Source of the DNA: JAMXLO01 sp963819855
GTDB lineage: Bacteria; Pseudomonadota; Alphaproteobacteria; Acetobacterales; Acetobacteraceae
Assembly: GCA_963819855.1 (NCBI GenBank)
Contig: CAWFYC010000020.1
Location: 442,950 to 506,949 of the forward strand
Length of the DNA stretch: 64,000 bases
Reading direction: 5' to 3'
The notes below the pieces were generated by a model. It saw only the letters and a list, made by a program, of their open reading frames with translations. It made no database searches and was not told the origin of the DNA. Positions 44,280 through 52,846 of the stretch are shown here, in pieces (positions within the stretch are counted from its first letter, which is position 1; every line of letters starts with the position of its first letter). A program made the translations under genes and the position numbers.

Positions 44280-46511
44280 CTACCGCTGCAGTTTGTCGAG
44301 CGTGATCGGCAGGTCACGCACGCGCTTGCCGGTCGCGTGATAGATCGCGTTGGCGATTGCCGCCGCCACGCCGACGATGCCGATCTCGCCCAGGCCCTTG
44401 ATGCCCAGTGGATTGATCTTGTCGTCCGGCTCGTCGACGAAAATAACCTCGATATCCGGCACGTCGGCGTTCACCGGAACATGATATTCGGCAATATTCG
44501 CATTCATGATGCGGCCGAATTTATGGTCGATGAGCGTCTCCTCATGCAGCGCCATGCCGATGCCCCACACCGCGCCCCCGATGATCTGGCTGCGGGCAGT
44601 CATTGTGTTCAGGATCCGGCCGGCGGCGACTGCGCTGACCATACGGGTGACCCGGATGACGCCGAGCTGCTCGTCCACCTTCACTTCGGCGAACACCGCC
44701 GAATGCGCGTTGTGCGCATGGGCGCCGCTGTGAGGGAAGGTGGTGGTTCTCTCCTGGTCGATGCGGTCGACACCGCCATGCCGCATCGCTTCCGCGATCG
44801 ACACCGCGCGCGATGCGTCCCGTTTGCTTACCAGCCGGCCGTCGTTGAACGTGACCTCGCCGGGCGCCGCGTCCGCCAGCGGGGAGCCCGGCATCTGCTG
44901 TGCCAGACGCAACAATTCCCCGCGGACCGCATCGGCGGTCGTCACAATCCCGTTCGACACCGAGGCCGCGATCCATGATCCGCCCTCCACCGGCGACTGC
45001 GGCAGCGTCGAGTCACCAAGCCTGATGGTGACGCTGTCGAGCGGCAGCCCGAGCGTCTCGGCCGCGACCTGCGCCATGATGGTATAGGTGCCGGTGCCGA
45101 TGTCAGAGGTCGCGCAGGATACCTCCGCATGGCCGTTGGCCGAAAGAACGATCCGAACCGCGATCGGTACCTGCAGCGCTTCCCAGACGCCGGTCGCCAT
45201 GCCCCAGCCCACCAGTTCGGTGCCGTCGCGCATCGAGCGCGGCTCAGGGCTGCGCCTGTCCCAACCGAAGGCTCCTGCGCCGTGGCGGTAGCAATCGCGC
45301 AGGCCCTTGCTGCTGTATGGTCGATCACCGTGCTGGTCGCGCTCCGAATAACACCGCAGGCGAAGCTCGATCGGATCGAGGTTGAGGGCGACCGCAAGTT
45401 CGTCCATTGCGCTCTCGAGCGCATAGAGGCTGGTCGCCGCACTGGGCGCGCGCATGTCGCACGACGTCGCAAGATCGAGCCGGGCGAGTTTGTGCACATA
45501 TTTTGCGTTCGCGCTCTTGTAGAGCAGGCCGGACCAGCCGGTCTCTTGCCGATAATAGTCCTCGTGTTGCGAAGTCACCGTGACCGCTTCGTGCGCGATC
45601 GCGTCGAGCGTTCCCGCAGCATTCGCCCCAAGCATGATCTGCTGGATCATGGCAGGCCGGTAGCCGAGGCTATACATCTGCTGACGGGTCAGCACCAGGC
45701 GCACCGAACGCTTCAGCGCGAGCGCCGCCAGCGCGGCCAGCACCGCCTGGTATTGCGGCCGCAGTCCGGAACCGAATGCGCCGCCGACAAAGGGCGACAG
45801 GACGCGCACACGGTTCGGTTCCAATTCGAGCACGCTGCAGAGATAGCGCTGTACATTCTGCACGCCCTGCGTCTTGTCGTGGATCGTCAGCTTGCCGCCG
45901 TCCTCGTAGATCACCGTGGAGGCGTACAGTTCCATCGGGTTGTGATGCTCGATCGGGACATGATACTCGCCACTGTGGCGCACCTCGGCCGCGGCGAACG
46001 CCTGTTCCGCCGTGCCGCGCGACCTTGGCGGGGCGAACGGGTTCTCCGCCAGGTTGGCTGGCGATTGCAGCGCGACTGCTGCATCACGCTGGCGATGCAG
46101 GTGAGTGACGTGCTCGTCCCGGTCGTATTCCACCCGGACCAGCGACGCCGCGAAACGGGCGATCTCGGGCTCTTCAGCAACCACCAGCGCGACCGGCTGG
46201 CCGCTGAACCTGATCCGGTCGTCGTGCAGCGGCCGGTACGGCGAACCTTCCGGTGCCACATCGTCCTTGTAAGCGCTGTCGGCGCTCGCCATGCGTGGCC
46301 GGTTGCGGTGCGTGAGCACATCGATGACGCCGTCGACGGACAGCGCCTCGCCCGTGTCGATGCGGGCGATGCGGCCTTTGGCAATGGTCGATGTGACCAC
46401 GTAGGCGTGCACCAGACCCGGCGCATCGAACTCGGCAGCATATTTAGCCGCGCCGGTGACCTTGGCACGGCCATCGACGCGGGGTGTGGCGGATCCAATA
46501 TACGTCGTCAT
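44280..46511 (-). CDS. Molybdenum-cofactor large subunit of an aldehyde/xanthine oxidoreductase (PaoC-like)
   Basis: Catalytic subunit (743 residues) of a xanthine-oxidase-family enzyme. Starts MTTYIGSATPRVDGRAKVTGAAKYAAEF; contains PFVGGAFGSGLRPQYQAVLAALAAL, GGSWIAASVSNGIVTTADAVRG and the C-terminal active-site region GIKGLGEIGIVGVAAAIANAIYHATGKRVRDLPIT, with the catalytic Glu in GLGE. The gene order 2Fe-2S, FAD, Mo subunit matches E. coli paoABC. Substrate probably an aldehyde, not proven. Confidence 0.93.
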   Translation of the reverse strand: MTTYIGSATPRVDGRAKVTGAAKYAAEFDAPGLVHAYVVTSTIAKGRIARIDTGEALSVDGVIDVLTHRNRPRMASADSAYKDDVAPEGSPYRPLHDDRIRFSGQPVALVVAEEPEIARFAASLVRVEYDRDEHVTHLHRQRDAAVALQSPANLAENPFAPPRSRGTAEQAFAAAEVRHSGEYHVPIEHHNPMELYASTVIYEDGGKLTIHDKTQGVQNVQRYLCSVLELEPNRVRVLSPFVGGAFGSGLRPQYQAVLAALAALALKRSVRLVLTRQQMYSLGYRPAMIQQIMLGANAAGTLDAIAHEAVTVTSQHEDYYRQETGWSGLLYKSANAKYVHKLARLDLATSCDMRAPSAATSLYALESAMDELAVALNLDPIELRLRCYSERDQHGDRPYSSKGLRDCYRHGAGAFGWDRRSPEPRSMRDGTELVGWGMATGVWEALQVPIAVRIVLSANGHAEVSCATSDIGTGTYTIMAQVAAETLGLPLDSVTIRLGDSTLPQSPVEGGSWIAASVSNGIVTTADAVRGELLRLAQQMPGSPLADAAPGEVTFNDGRLVSKRDASRAVSIAEAMRHGGVDRIDQERTTTFPHSGAHAHNAHSAVFAEVKVDEQLGVIRVTRMVSAVAAGRILNTMTARSQIIGGAVWGIGMALHEETLIDHKFGRIMNANIAEYHVPVNADVPDIEVIFVDEPDDKINPLGIKGLGEIGIVGVAAAIANAIYHATGKRVRDLPITLDKLQR

Positions 46512-46530
46512 TGGCCTGCTCGTTTCCTGC

Positions 46531-47547
46531 TCACGCGATCTTCTTGTTAGACTGCGACTGGGGGGTTCCGGCCGCCGCCTGCGTCAGCGCACGCACGATG
46601 GCACGGCGCGCGAGCTCGATCTTGAAGGCGTTGTGCTCGAACCCCTTGGCATCGCGCAGCATGACGTCCGCCGCGCGGGCGAACGTCGAGGGGTCGGCGG
46701 GCTGCCCGCGCAGCGCTGCCTCCACCGTCGGATCGCGCCAAGGCTTGTGCGCCACGCCGCCGAGCGCAAGCCGGGCCTCCTTGATGGCGTCGCCCTCGAG
46801 CTCCAGACCGGCTGCGACAGACACCAGCGCGAACGCATACGACAGACGGTCGCGGATCTTCAGATAGCTGTGGTTCGCCGCAAACCCGCGCGCCGGAAGT
46901 TCTACCGCCGTGACGATCTCGTTCGGCTGCAGATTGGTGTCGCGCTGCGGCGTGTTCTCCGGCAGCCGATGGAAGTCCGCAAACGCCAACGCGCGCGTTC
47001 CCGCGGGCCCGGCCACATGGACCGTGGCGTCGAGCGCCGCCAGCGCCACGCACATGTCGGAAGGATGGGTCGCAATGCAGGCGTCGCTGGTGCCGAGGAT
47101 CGCGTGCATACGGTTGAGGCCGGCAATGGCGGAGCAGCCGCTGCCGGGCTGGCGTTTGTTGCAAGGGGTCGCTACGTCGTAAAAATAGGCACAACGCGTG
47201 CGTTGCAGGAGATTGCCCCCGGTCGACGCCATGTTGCGCAACTGCGCCGAAGCGCCCGCAAGGATCGCGCTCCCGAGCATCGGATAGCGTTGTGTGATGA
47301 GGGGATGATAGGCGAGGTCGGAATTCGCTACCAGTGCGCCGATCCGCAATCCTCCGTCCGGCGTCGCTTCGACGCTCCGCAGCGGCAATCGCGAAATGTC
47401 GATCAGCCGCGAGGGTCGTTCGACCTCCTCCTTCATCAGGTCGATCAGGTTGGTGCCGCCGGCGATGAATTTGGCCGTCGGATCGACCGACATCTGGCGC
47501 ACTGCGTCGGCAACGTCGTTGGCCCGCGTGTACTGGAAATCGATCAT
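46531..47547 (-). CDS. FAD subunit with extra Fe-S Cys motif (PaoB-like)
   Basis: The 338-residue CO-dehydrogenase-flavoprotein-type subunit. FAD-binding segments AGGTNLIDLMKEEVERPSRLIDIS and GGNLLQRTRC. The insert RCAYFYDVATPCNKRQPGSGCSAIAGLNRMHAILGTSDACIA carries the four cysteines that hold an additional [4Fe-4S] cluster in PaoB, absent from ordinary xanthine dehydrogenase flavin subunits. ATG 47547 overlaps the stop of the 2Fe-2S gene by 4 bases. Confidence 0.94.
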   Translation of the reverse strand: MIDFQYTRANDVADAVRQMSVDPTAKFIAGGTNLIDLMKEEVERPSRLIDISRLPLRSVEATPDGGLRIGALVANSDLAYHPLITQRYPMLGSAILAGASAQLRNMASTGGNLLQRTRCAYFYDVATPCNKRQPGSGCSAIAGLNRMHAILGTSDACIATHPSDMCVALAALDATVHVAGPAGTRALAFADFHRLPENTPQRDTNLQPNEIVTAVELPARGFAANHSYLKIRDRLSYAFALVSVAAGLELEGDAIKEARLALGGVAHKPWRDPTVEAALRGQPADPSTFARAADVMLRDAKGFEHNAFKIELARRAIVRALTQAAAGTPQSQSNKKIA

Positions 47548-48014
47548 GCCTGCCCCATCGCCTGCTGGATCGCGCGCACGATGTTGGGATACGCGCCGCA
47601 GCGGCAGATGTTGCCGCTCATGAGTTCGCGGATTTCGTCGGTACTCTTCGCATGGCCTTCCGCGATCAGGCCCGCGGCGGAACAGATCTGTCCCGGCGTA
47701 CAGTAGCCGCACTGGAACGCGTCGTGGTCGATGAATGCCTGCTGCAGCGCGTGCAGCGCGCCATCGCTTGCCAGGCCCTCGATGGTGGTCACCGTGGCGC
47801 CGTCCTTCATCACGGCCAGCGTGAGACAGGAATTGATCCGCCGCCCGTCCACCAGCACGGTGCACGCGCCGCATTGGCCGTGATCGCATCCCTTCTTGGT
47901 GCCGGTCAGGCCAAGATGGTCGCGCAGCGCGTCGAGCAAGCTCGTCCACGGCGCGACGCTGAGCTGCGTCGCCGCGCCATTTATGGTCAGCGACACTGGA
48001 ATCTTCGCTGGCAT
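47544..48014 (-). CDS. 2Fe-2S subunit of the molybdenum hydroxylase (PaoA-like)
   Basis: The 156-residue electron-transfer subunit. First [2Fe-2S] site GCDHGQCGACTVLVDGRRINSC (plant-ferredoxin type), second site QCGYCTPGQ and ICRCGAYPNIVRAIQQA. Unlike E. coli PaoA it has no Tat signal (starts MPAKIPVSLTING), so the enzyme is predicted to be cytoplasmic. First gene of the three-gene operon. Confidence 0.95.
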   Translation of the reverse strand: MPAKIPVSLTINGAATQLSVAPWTSLLDALRDHLGLTGTKKGCDHGQCGACTVLVDGRRINSCLTLAVMKDGATVTTIEGLASDGALHALQQAFIDHDAFQCGYCTPGQICSAAGLIAEGHAKSTDEIRELMSGNICRCGAYPNIVRAIQQAMGQA

Positions 48015-48151
48015 CCGGATAACTCTCCCATGCGACTGAACGGGCGTGAACCTGGTCTCGGGTCGCCGGCCGATCTTGTATGCTTAGCTTATGTTTGCAT
48101 CGCACGTTCAGCGGGAGGCACGCTCACGCCGATTTGAGTCCGGCCAAGGCG

Positions 48152-49891
48152 TCACCGCCGTCGCGGCGACGCCGCGACCGCCAGCGGCGAAGTGATGTCG
48201 GCGAATGACTGTGCCAGCGAGGTCCGCACGTCGATCACCGTCGGCAGCCGCGCGTTCATCGCCTCGCGCAGCGCCGGGCCCATCGCCGCCGGATCGGTGA
48301 CGCGAACGCCGTGGCAGCCCATGGCGCGGGCAATCGCCGCATGATCGAAATCGGCGAATTCCGCCGCGAACGGCCCGCCGCCGTGAAGCACCCAGCCGAG
48401 TGCGTTGTTGTTGAACACCACGGTAATGATCGGGATGTCCTGCTCGATGCCCGTCATCAGCCCGTTCATCGTCATGGCGAAGCCGCCATCGCCGCACACC
48501 GCGACGACCGGCCGGTCCGGATGCACCAGCTTTGCCGCGAGCGCCGCGGGAATCGCGAACCCCATCGGCCCCGAGCCCGCTGCCTGCAGAAAGCCACCCG
48601 CCCGCTTCGTCTGGTAGAAATGGGTCATCATGATGCGGTTCTCGCCGGCGTCGCAGGTGACGATGGCGTTGTCCGGCAGAGTGCGCATCAGCTCGCCGAT
48701 CGCCCGCTGCGGCAGGATCGGTGCACCCTCGGCGAAGTAGCCGGCCGAGTTGAAGTACCCCTTGGCCTCGCGCCACTTCGCCACCCGCGCATCGCCGGTC
48801 GCGCGCCGGCCCGCCGATTGCGATGCAACTGCCTCGTGCAGTTGCCGCAGCACCTGCGCGGCGTCGCCAAGCAGCACGTGCTCGGCCGGAAACGTCCACG
48901 ACGCGTTGCGCGGCTCGACGTCAATCTGGATGAAGCTCTGCCGCGTCGGATCGAGCAGATCGCGGTTCGCCCACGCCGTGTCACTCGGCCCGAGCTTGGT
49001 GCCGACCGCCAGCACCAGATCGGCCTCCGCGAGACAGGCATTCGCCGCCTCGGTGCCGAACGTTCCGAAGACTCCAAGTGCCAGACTGTGAGTTTCCGCG
49101 AAGCAGCCCTTGCCGGCCGCGGTCGTGACCACCGGCAGGCCCGCCGCCTCGGCCAGCGCGACGAGCTGATCGTAGCCTTGTGCGATGCGCACGCCGTTAC
49201 CGGCGATCACCACCGGCCTCTCGGCGGCCAGCAGTGCCTGCGCCGCCGCGGCGACACGCGACGCATCGGCCGGCGGTGGCGGCGCCGGCAGATAGTAGCG
49301 GGTGGGATACAGCCCCGGCTGCGAATCCGGCTTCACCGTGCCCGACAAGGAATCCTGCGCGAACAGCACCGCAACCGGACCGCATTGCCCGGACAACGCA
49401 TGTTTGATCGCAAGCTGCGTTCCCTGCACCGCAGCGGTCGGCGTGTGCGCCTGCACCACCTGCTTGGTCACGCCGCTGAACGCGCACCGCGCATCCCAAC
49501 TGCCGTAGTCGCCGGTCGCCTGCTGATAGGGTGCGTGCAGATGGAACGGTGTCGCATCGGAGAAGTCGGTGAGCAGCAGCATCGGAGAGCTGGACAGGAA
49601 CGCCTCCATGGTACCGATCAGGCCATTGCCCAGCACCCAGGGTCCCTGCCCGATCATCACACCGGGCCGGCGAGTGAGCCGCCCATAGACCTCCGCCATG
49701 ACACCGGCCAGCGACTCCTCGCGCACCAGCACCATGCGCAGCGAATTCTGATATTTGCGCAGGCCTGAGACGATCCGGCCGGTGTGGCCGCCGGAGATGC
49801 CGAAGACGTACTCGATGCCGGCTTCCTGTAGCACCCGTCCGACCAGATCGGCGGCCGGCTCTTCCTCGGTCAGCATGCGCTCGACTGCCAT
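48152..49891 (-). CDS. Thiamine diphosphate-dependent enzyme (acetolactate synthase-like)
   Basis: The 579-residue protein with the three ThDP-enzyme domains: catalytic Glu in VLVREESLAGVMAEVYGRLTRRPGV, central domain PVVIAGNGVRIAQGYDQLV, and ThDP motif GDGGFAMTMNGLMTGIEQDIPIITVVFNNNALGW. The FGISGGHTGRI start differs from true acetolactate synthase, and no regulatory subunit is near; a decarboxylase or lyase is more likely than valine synthesis. 137 bases upstream of the molybdenum hydroxylase operon in the same direction as it. Confidence 0.9.
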   Translation of the reverse strand: MAVERMLTEEEPAADLVGRVLQEAGIEYVFGISGGHTGRIVSGLRKYQNSLRMVLVREESLAGVMAEVYGRLTRRPGVMIGQGPWVLGNGLIGTMEAFLSSSPMLLLTDFSDATPFHLHAPYQQATGDYGSWDARCAFSGVTKQVVQAHTPTAAVQGTQLAIKHALSGQCGPVAVLFAQDSLSGTVKPDSQPGLYPTRYYLPAPPPPADASRVAAAAQALLAAERPVVIAGNGVRIAQGYDQLVALAEAAGLPVVTTAAGKGCFAETHSLALGVFGTFGTEAANACLAEADLVLAVGTKLGPSDTAWANRDLLDPTRQSFIQIDVEPRNASWTFPAEHVLLGDAAQVLRQLHEAVASQSAGRRATGDARVAKWREAKGYFNSAGYFAEGAPILPQRAIGELMRTLPDNAIVTCDAGENRIMMTHFYQTKRAGGFLQAAGSGPMGFAIPAALAAKLVHPDRPVVAVCGDGGFAMTMNGLMTGIEQDIPIITVVFNNNALGWVLHGGGPFAAEFADFDHAAIARAMGCHGVRVTDPAAMGPALREAMNARLPTVIDVRTSLAQSFADITSPLAVAASPRRR

Positions 49892-49981
49892 CGCTGTTTC
49901 CTCCCGTCGGTCGCCGGACCATACACGAGGATCGAGCAGGTTTCACTTGGCGGCCCGCACAGGGTCGGCCATTGTTCCAGC

Positions 49982-51160
49982 ATGGCGTCATTACCGAACC
50001 GGCTGCCCGGCCTGAACTTCGACCTCGGCGAGACCGCCGACATGCTGCGCGGCACGGTCGAGGCGTTCGCCGCCGATGAGATAGCGCCGCGCGCCGCTAC
50101 GATCGATCGCGACAACGCCTTCCCAATGGATCTGTGGCGCAAGTTCGGCGAGATCGGCGTACTCGGCATCACGGTGGAGGAGGAATACGGCGGCGCCGGC
50201 ATGGGCTATCTGGAGCACGTCGTGGCGATGGAGGAGATTTCGCGCGCCTCGGCGTCGGTCGGCCTGTCGTACGGCGCGCATTCCAATCTCTGCGTCAACC
50301 AGATCCGCCGTAACGGCAGTGATGCGCAGAGGCGGCGCTACCTGCCTCAGCTGATCAGCGGCGAGCATGTCGGCGCTCTTGCGATGAGCGAACCAGGTGC
50401 CGGTTCCGATGTCGTGGGCATGCAGACGCGGGCGGAGAAGCGCGGCGATCGCTACGTGCTGAACGGGTCCAAGATGTGGATCACCAACGGGCCTGACGCG
50501 GATGTGTTGGTTGTGTATGCCAAGACCGAACCGGAGGCGGGCCCGCAAGGCATCACCGCGTTCCTGATCGAGAAGGGGTTCAAGGGTTTCTCCACCGCGC
50601 AGAAGCTCGACAAGCTGGGGATGCGCGGGTCGAACACCTGCGAGCTGGTGTTCGCCGACTGCGAGGTGCCGGAGGACAACGTGCTGGGCCGCGTCAATGA
50701 TGGCGTGCGCGTGCTGATGAGTGGGCTCGACTATGAGCGGGCCGTGCTGGCGGCGGGGCCGCTCGGTATCATGCAGGCCTGCATGGACGCGGTCGTGCCA
50801 TACGTGCACGAACGAAAGCAGTTCGGCCAGGCGATCGGCGAGTTCCAGCTCATGCAGGGCAAGCTCGCCGATATGTACACCACGATGAACGCCGCCCGGG
50901 CGTATGTATATACAGTGGCGAAGTCGTGCGACCGCGGCGAAACGACGCGCAAGGACGCTGCCGGTGCCATTCTCTACGCGGCGGAGAAGGCGACCTGGAT
51001 GGCGCTGGAGGCGATCCAGTGTCTGGGTGGCAACGGGTATATCAACGACTACCCGACCGGGAGGCTGCTGCGCGACGCCAAGCTGTACGAGATCGGCGCC
51101 GGCACCAGCGAAATCCGCCGCATGCTGATCGGCCGCGAACTGTTCCGCGAGACGGCATGA
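49982..51160 (+). CDS. ivd: Isovaleryl-CoA dehydrogenase
   Basis: Acyl-CoA dehydrogenase, 392 residues, oxidising isovaleryl-CoA to 3-methylcrotonyl-CoA in leucine degradation. GLSYGAHSNLCVNQIRRNGS, MSEPGAGSDVVGMQTRAEKRGDRYVLNGSKMWITNGPDADVLVVYAKT and the end QCLGGNGYINDYPTGRLLRDAKLYEIGAGTSEIRRMLIGREL are closest to isovaleryl-CoA dehydrogenase. The catalytic base is the Glu of LDYERAVLAAGPLG, the position used by isovaleryl-CoA dehydrogenases. Directly upstream of the carboxylase genes. Confidence 0.94.
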   Translation: MASLPNRLPGLNFDLGETADMLRGTVEAFAADEIAPRAATIDRDNAFPMDLWRKFGEIGVLGITVEEEYGGAGMGYLEHVVAMEEISRASASVGLSYGAHSNLCVNQIRRNGSDAQRRRYLPQLISGEHVGALAMSEPGAGSDVVGMQTRAEKRGDRYVLNGSKMWITNGPDADVLVVYAKTEPEAGPQGITAFLIEKGFKGFSTAQKLDKLGMRGSNTCELVFADCEVPEDNVLGRVNDGVRVLMSGLDYERAVLAAGPLGIMQACMDAVVPYVHERKQFGQAIGEFQLMQGKLADMYTTMNAARAYVYTVAKSCDRGETTRKDAAGAILYAAEKATWMALEAIQCLGGNGYINDYPTGRLLRDAKLYEIGAGTSEIRRMLIGRELFRETA

Positions 51161-51165
51161 ATATT

Positions 51166-51248
51166 AAACCACGGATACACACGGATGAACACGGATGTTG
51201 CCGAGCGGCGCCCGTCCATCTGTGTTCATCCGTGTTCATCTGTGGTTT
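51166..51248. repeat. Imperfect palindrome within the liu operon
   Basis: Arms 51166-51197 (AAACCACGGATACACACGGA...) and 51217-51248, 28 of 32 positions pairing, loop 19. Each arm holds short tandem units of ACACGGATGA type. It resembles a widely distributed bacterial intergenic repeat and is unrelated to the GATGGGTTTCGC family. It fills the gap between the dehydrogenase and carboxylase genes. Confidence 0.9.
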
Positions 51249-51254
51249 CCTGAG

Positions 51255-52844
51255 ATGACGGTACTACATTCGATTAGCGATCCCCGTTCGGTCGAGTTCT
51301 CCGCCAACGCGGCAGCGATGCGCGTGCTGGTGGACGACCTCCGCGCGCGGGTGGCCGAGGTGGCCCTCGGTGGCGGCGAGACCTCGCGACAACGCCACCT
51401 TGCGCGCAACAAGCTGCTGCCGCGCGATCGCGTCGCCGGGCTGATCGATCCCGGCTCGCCGTTTCTCGAACTGTCGCAGCTTGCGGCCTATGGCCTTTAC
51501 GACAACGAGGTTCCTGCGGCCGGCATCGTCACCGGCATCGGCCGCGTTTCCGGACGCGAATGCGTCATCGTCGCCAACGACGCCACGGTGAAGGGCGGCA
51601 CCTACTTCCCGATCACCGTGAAGAAGCACCTCCGCGCGCAGGAGATCGCGCTGCACAACCGCCTGCCCTGCATCTATCTGGTGGATTCCGGCGGTGCCTT
51701 CCTGCCGATGCAGGACGAGATCTTCCCCGACCGCGACCATTTCGGCCGCATCTTCTTCAACCAGGCCAATCTGTCCGCGGAGGGAATTCCCCAGATCGCC
51801 GCGGTGATGGGCTCGTGCACCGCAGGTGGCGCCTACGTCCCGGCGATGAGCGACGAGACCATCATCGTACGCAAGCAGGGCACCATCTTTCTCGGTGGAC
51901 CGCCGTTGGTGCAGGCGGCAACCGGCGAGATCGTCAGCGCCGAGGACCTGGGCGGCGCCGATGTGCACGCACGTACCTCGGGCGTGGTCGATCATTACGC
52001 GCATGACGACCGGCACGCATTGGCGCTGTGCCGGCGCATCGTCGCGGGCCTGAACCACAGCAAGCAGCCGCAGGTCGCGCTGCGCGAGCCGCATGCGCCA
52101 CGCTACGATCCCGCTGAATTGTACGGCGTCGTTCCGGCCAACCTGCGCGCAACCTATGACGCGCGCGAGGTGATCGCCCGCATCGTCGATGCCAGCGAAT
52201 TCGATGAGTTCAAACATCTGTATGGCACCACGCTGCTGTGCGGCTTTGCCCATATCCATGGCTATCCGGTGGGCATCCTCGCCAACAACGGCATTCTGTT
52301 CTCAGAGTCCGCCCTGAAGGGCGCGCATTTCGTCGAACTGTGCAGCCAGCGCGGCATTCCCCTGGTGTTCCTGCAGAACATCACCGGCTTCATGGTCGGG
52401 CGGAAATACGAGGCGGGCGGCATCGCCAAGGATGGCGCCAAACTGGTCACGGCGGTTTCCACCACGTCGGTGCCCAAGCTCACCGTCATCATCGGCGGCA
52501 GTTACGGCGCGGGCAACTACGGCATGTGCGGTCGCGCGTACCAACCGCGCTTCCTGTTCATGTGGCCGAATGCACGCATCTCGGTGATGGGCGGTGAGCA
52601 GGCCGCGACCGTGTTGGCGCAGGTGCGGCGCAACCGGGACGCGAACCCGGACGAGGAGGAGGCATTCAAGGCGCCGATCCGCGCTCAGTACGAACGGCAG
52701 GGCCATCCTTACTACGCGACCGCACGTTTGTGGGACGACGGCATCATCGATCCGGTCGATACGCGGCGCGTGCTGGGCCTAGCGTTGTCGGCTGCGTTGA
52801 ATGCGCCGATCCCGCCGACGCGCTTCGGGGTGTTCCGGATGTGA
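51255..52844 (+). CDS. liuB: 3-methylcrotonyl-CoA carboxylase, carboxyltransferase subunit
   Basis: Beta subunit (529 residues) that transfers CO2 from carboxybiotin to 3-methylcrotonyl-CoA. Carboxyltransferase motifs: RDRVAGLIDPGSPFLELSQLAAYGLYDNEVPAAGIVTGIGRVSGRECVIVANDATVKGGTYFPITVKKHLRAQEIA, GGAFLPMQDEIFPDRDHFGRIFFNQA, and NITGFMVGRKYEAGGIAKDGAKLVTAVSTTSVPK. ATG 51255 is chosen because the frame before it lies in the palindrome. Six bases after the palindrome ends. Confidence 0.96.
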   Translation: MTVLHSISDPRSVEFSANAAAMRVLVDDLRARVAEVALGGGETSRQRHLARNKLLPRDRVAGLIDPGSPFLELSQLAAYGLYDNEVPAAGIVTGIGRVSGRECVIVANDATVKGGTYFPITVKKHLRAQEIALHNRLPCIYLVDSGGAFLPMQDEIFPDRDHFGRIFFNQANLSAEGIPQIAAVMGSCTAGGAYVPAMSDETIIVRKQGTIFLGGPPLVQAATGEIVSAEDLGGADVHARTSGVVDHYAHDDRHALALCRRIVAGLNHSKQPQVALREPHAPRYDPAELYGVVPANLRATYDAREVIARIVDASEFDEFKHLYGTTLLCGFAHIHGYPVGILANNGILFSESALKGAHFVELCSQRGIPLVFLQNITGFMVGRKYEAGGIAKDGAKLVTAVSTTSVPKLTVIIGGSYGAGNYGMCGRAYQPRFLFMWPNARISVMGGEQAATVLAQVRRNRDANPDEEEAFKAPIRAQYERQGHPYYATARLWDDGIIDPVDTRRVLGLALSAALNAPIPPTRFGVFRM

Positions 52845-52846
52845 CG

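Noticed and set aside
51042..51239. Open frame with MNTDEHRWTG
   Set aside because: Translation of the second palindromic repeat antisense to the dehydrogenase end.
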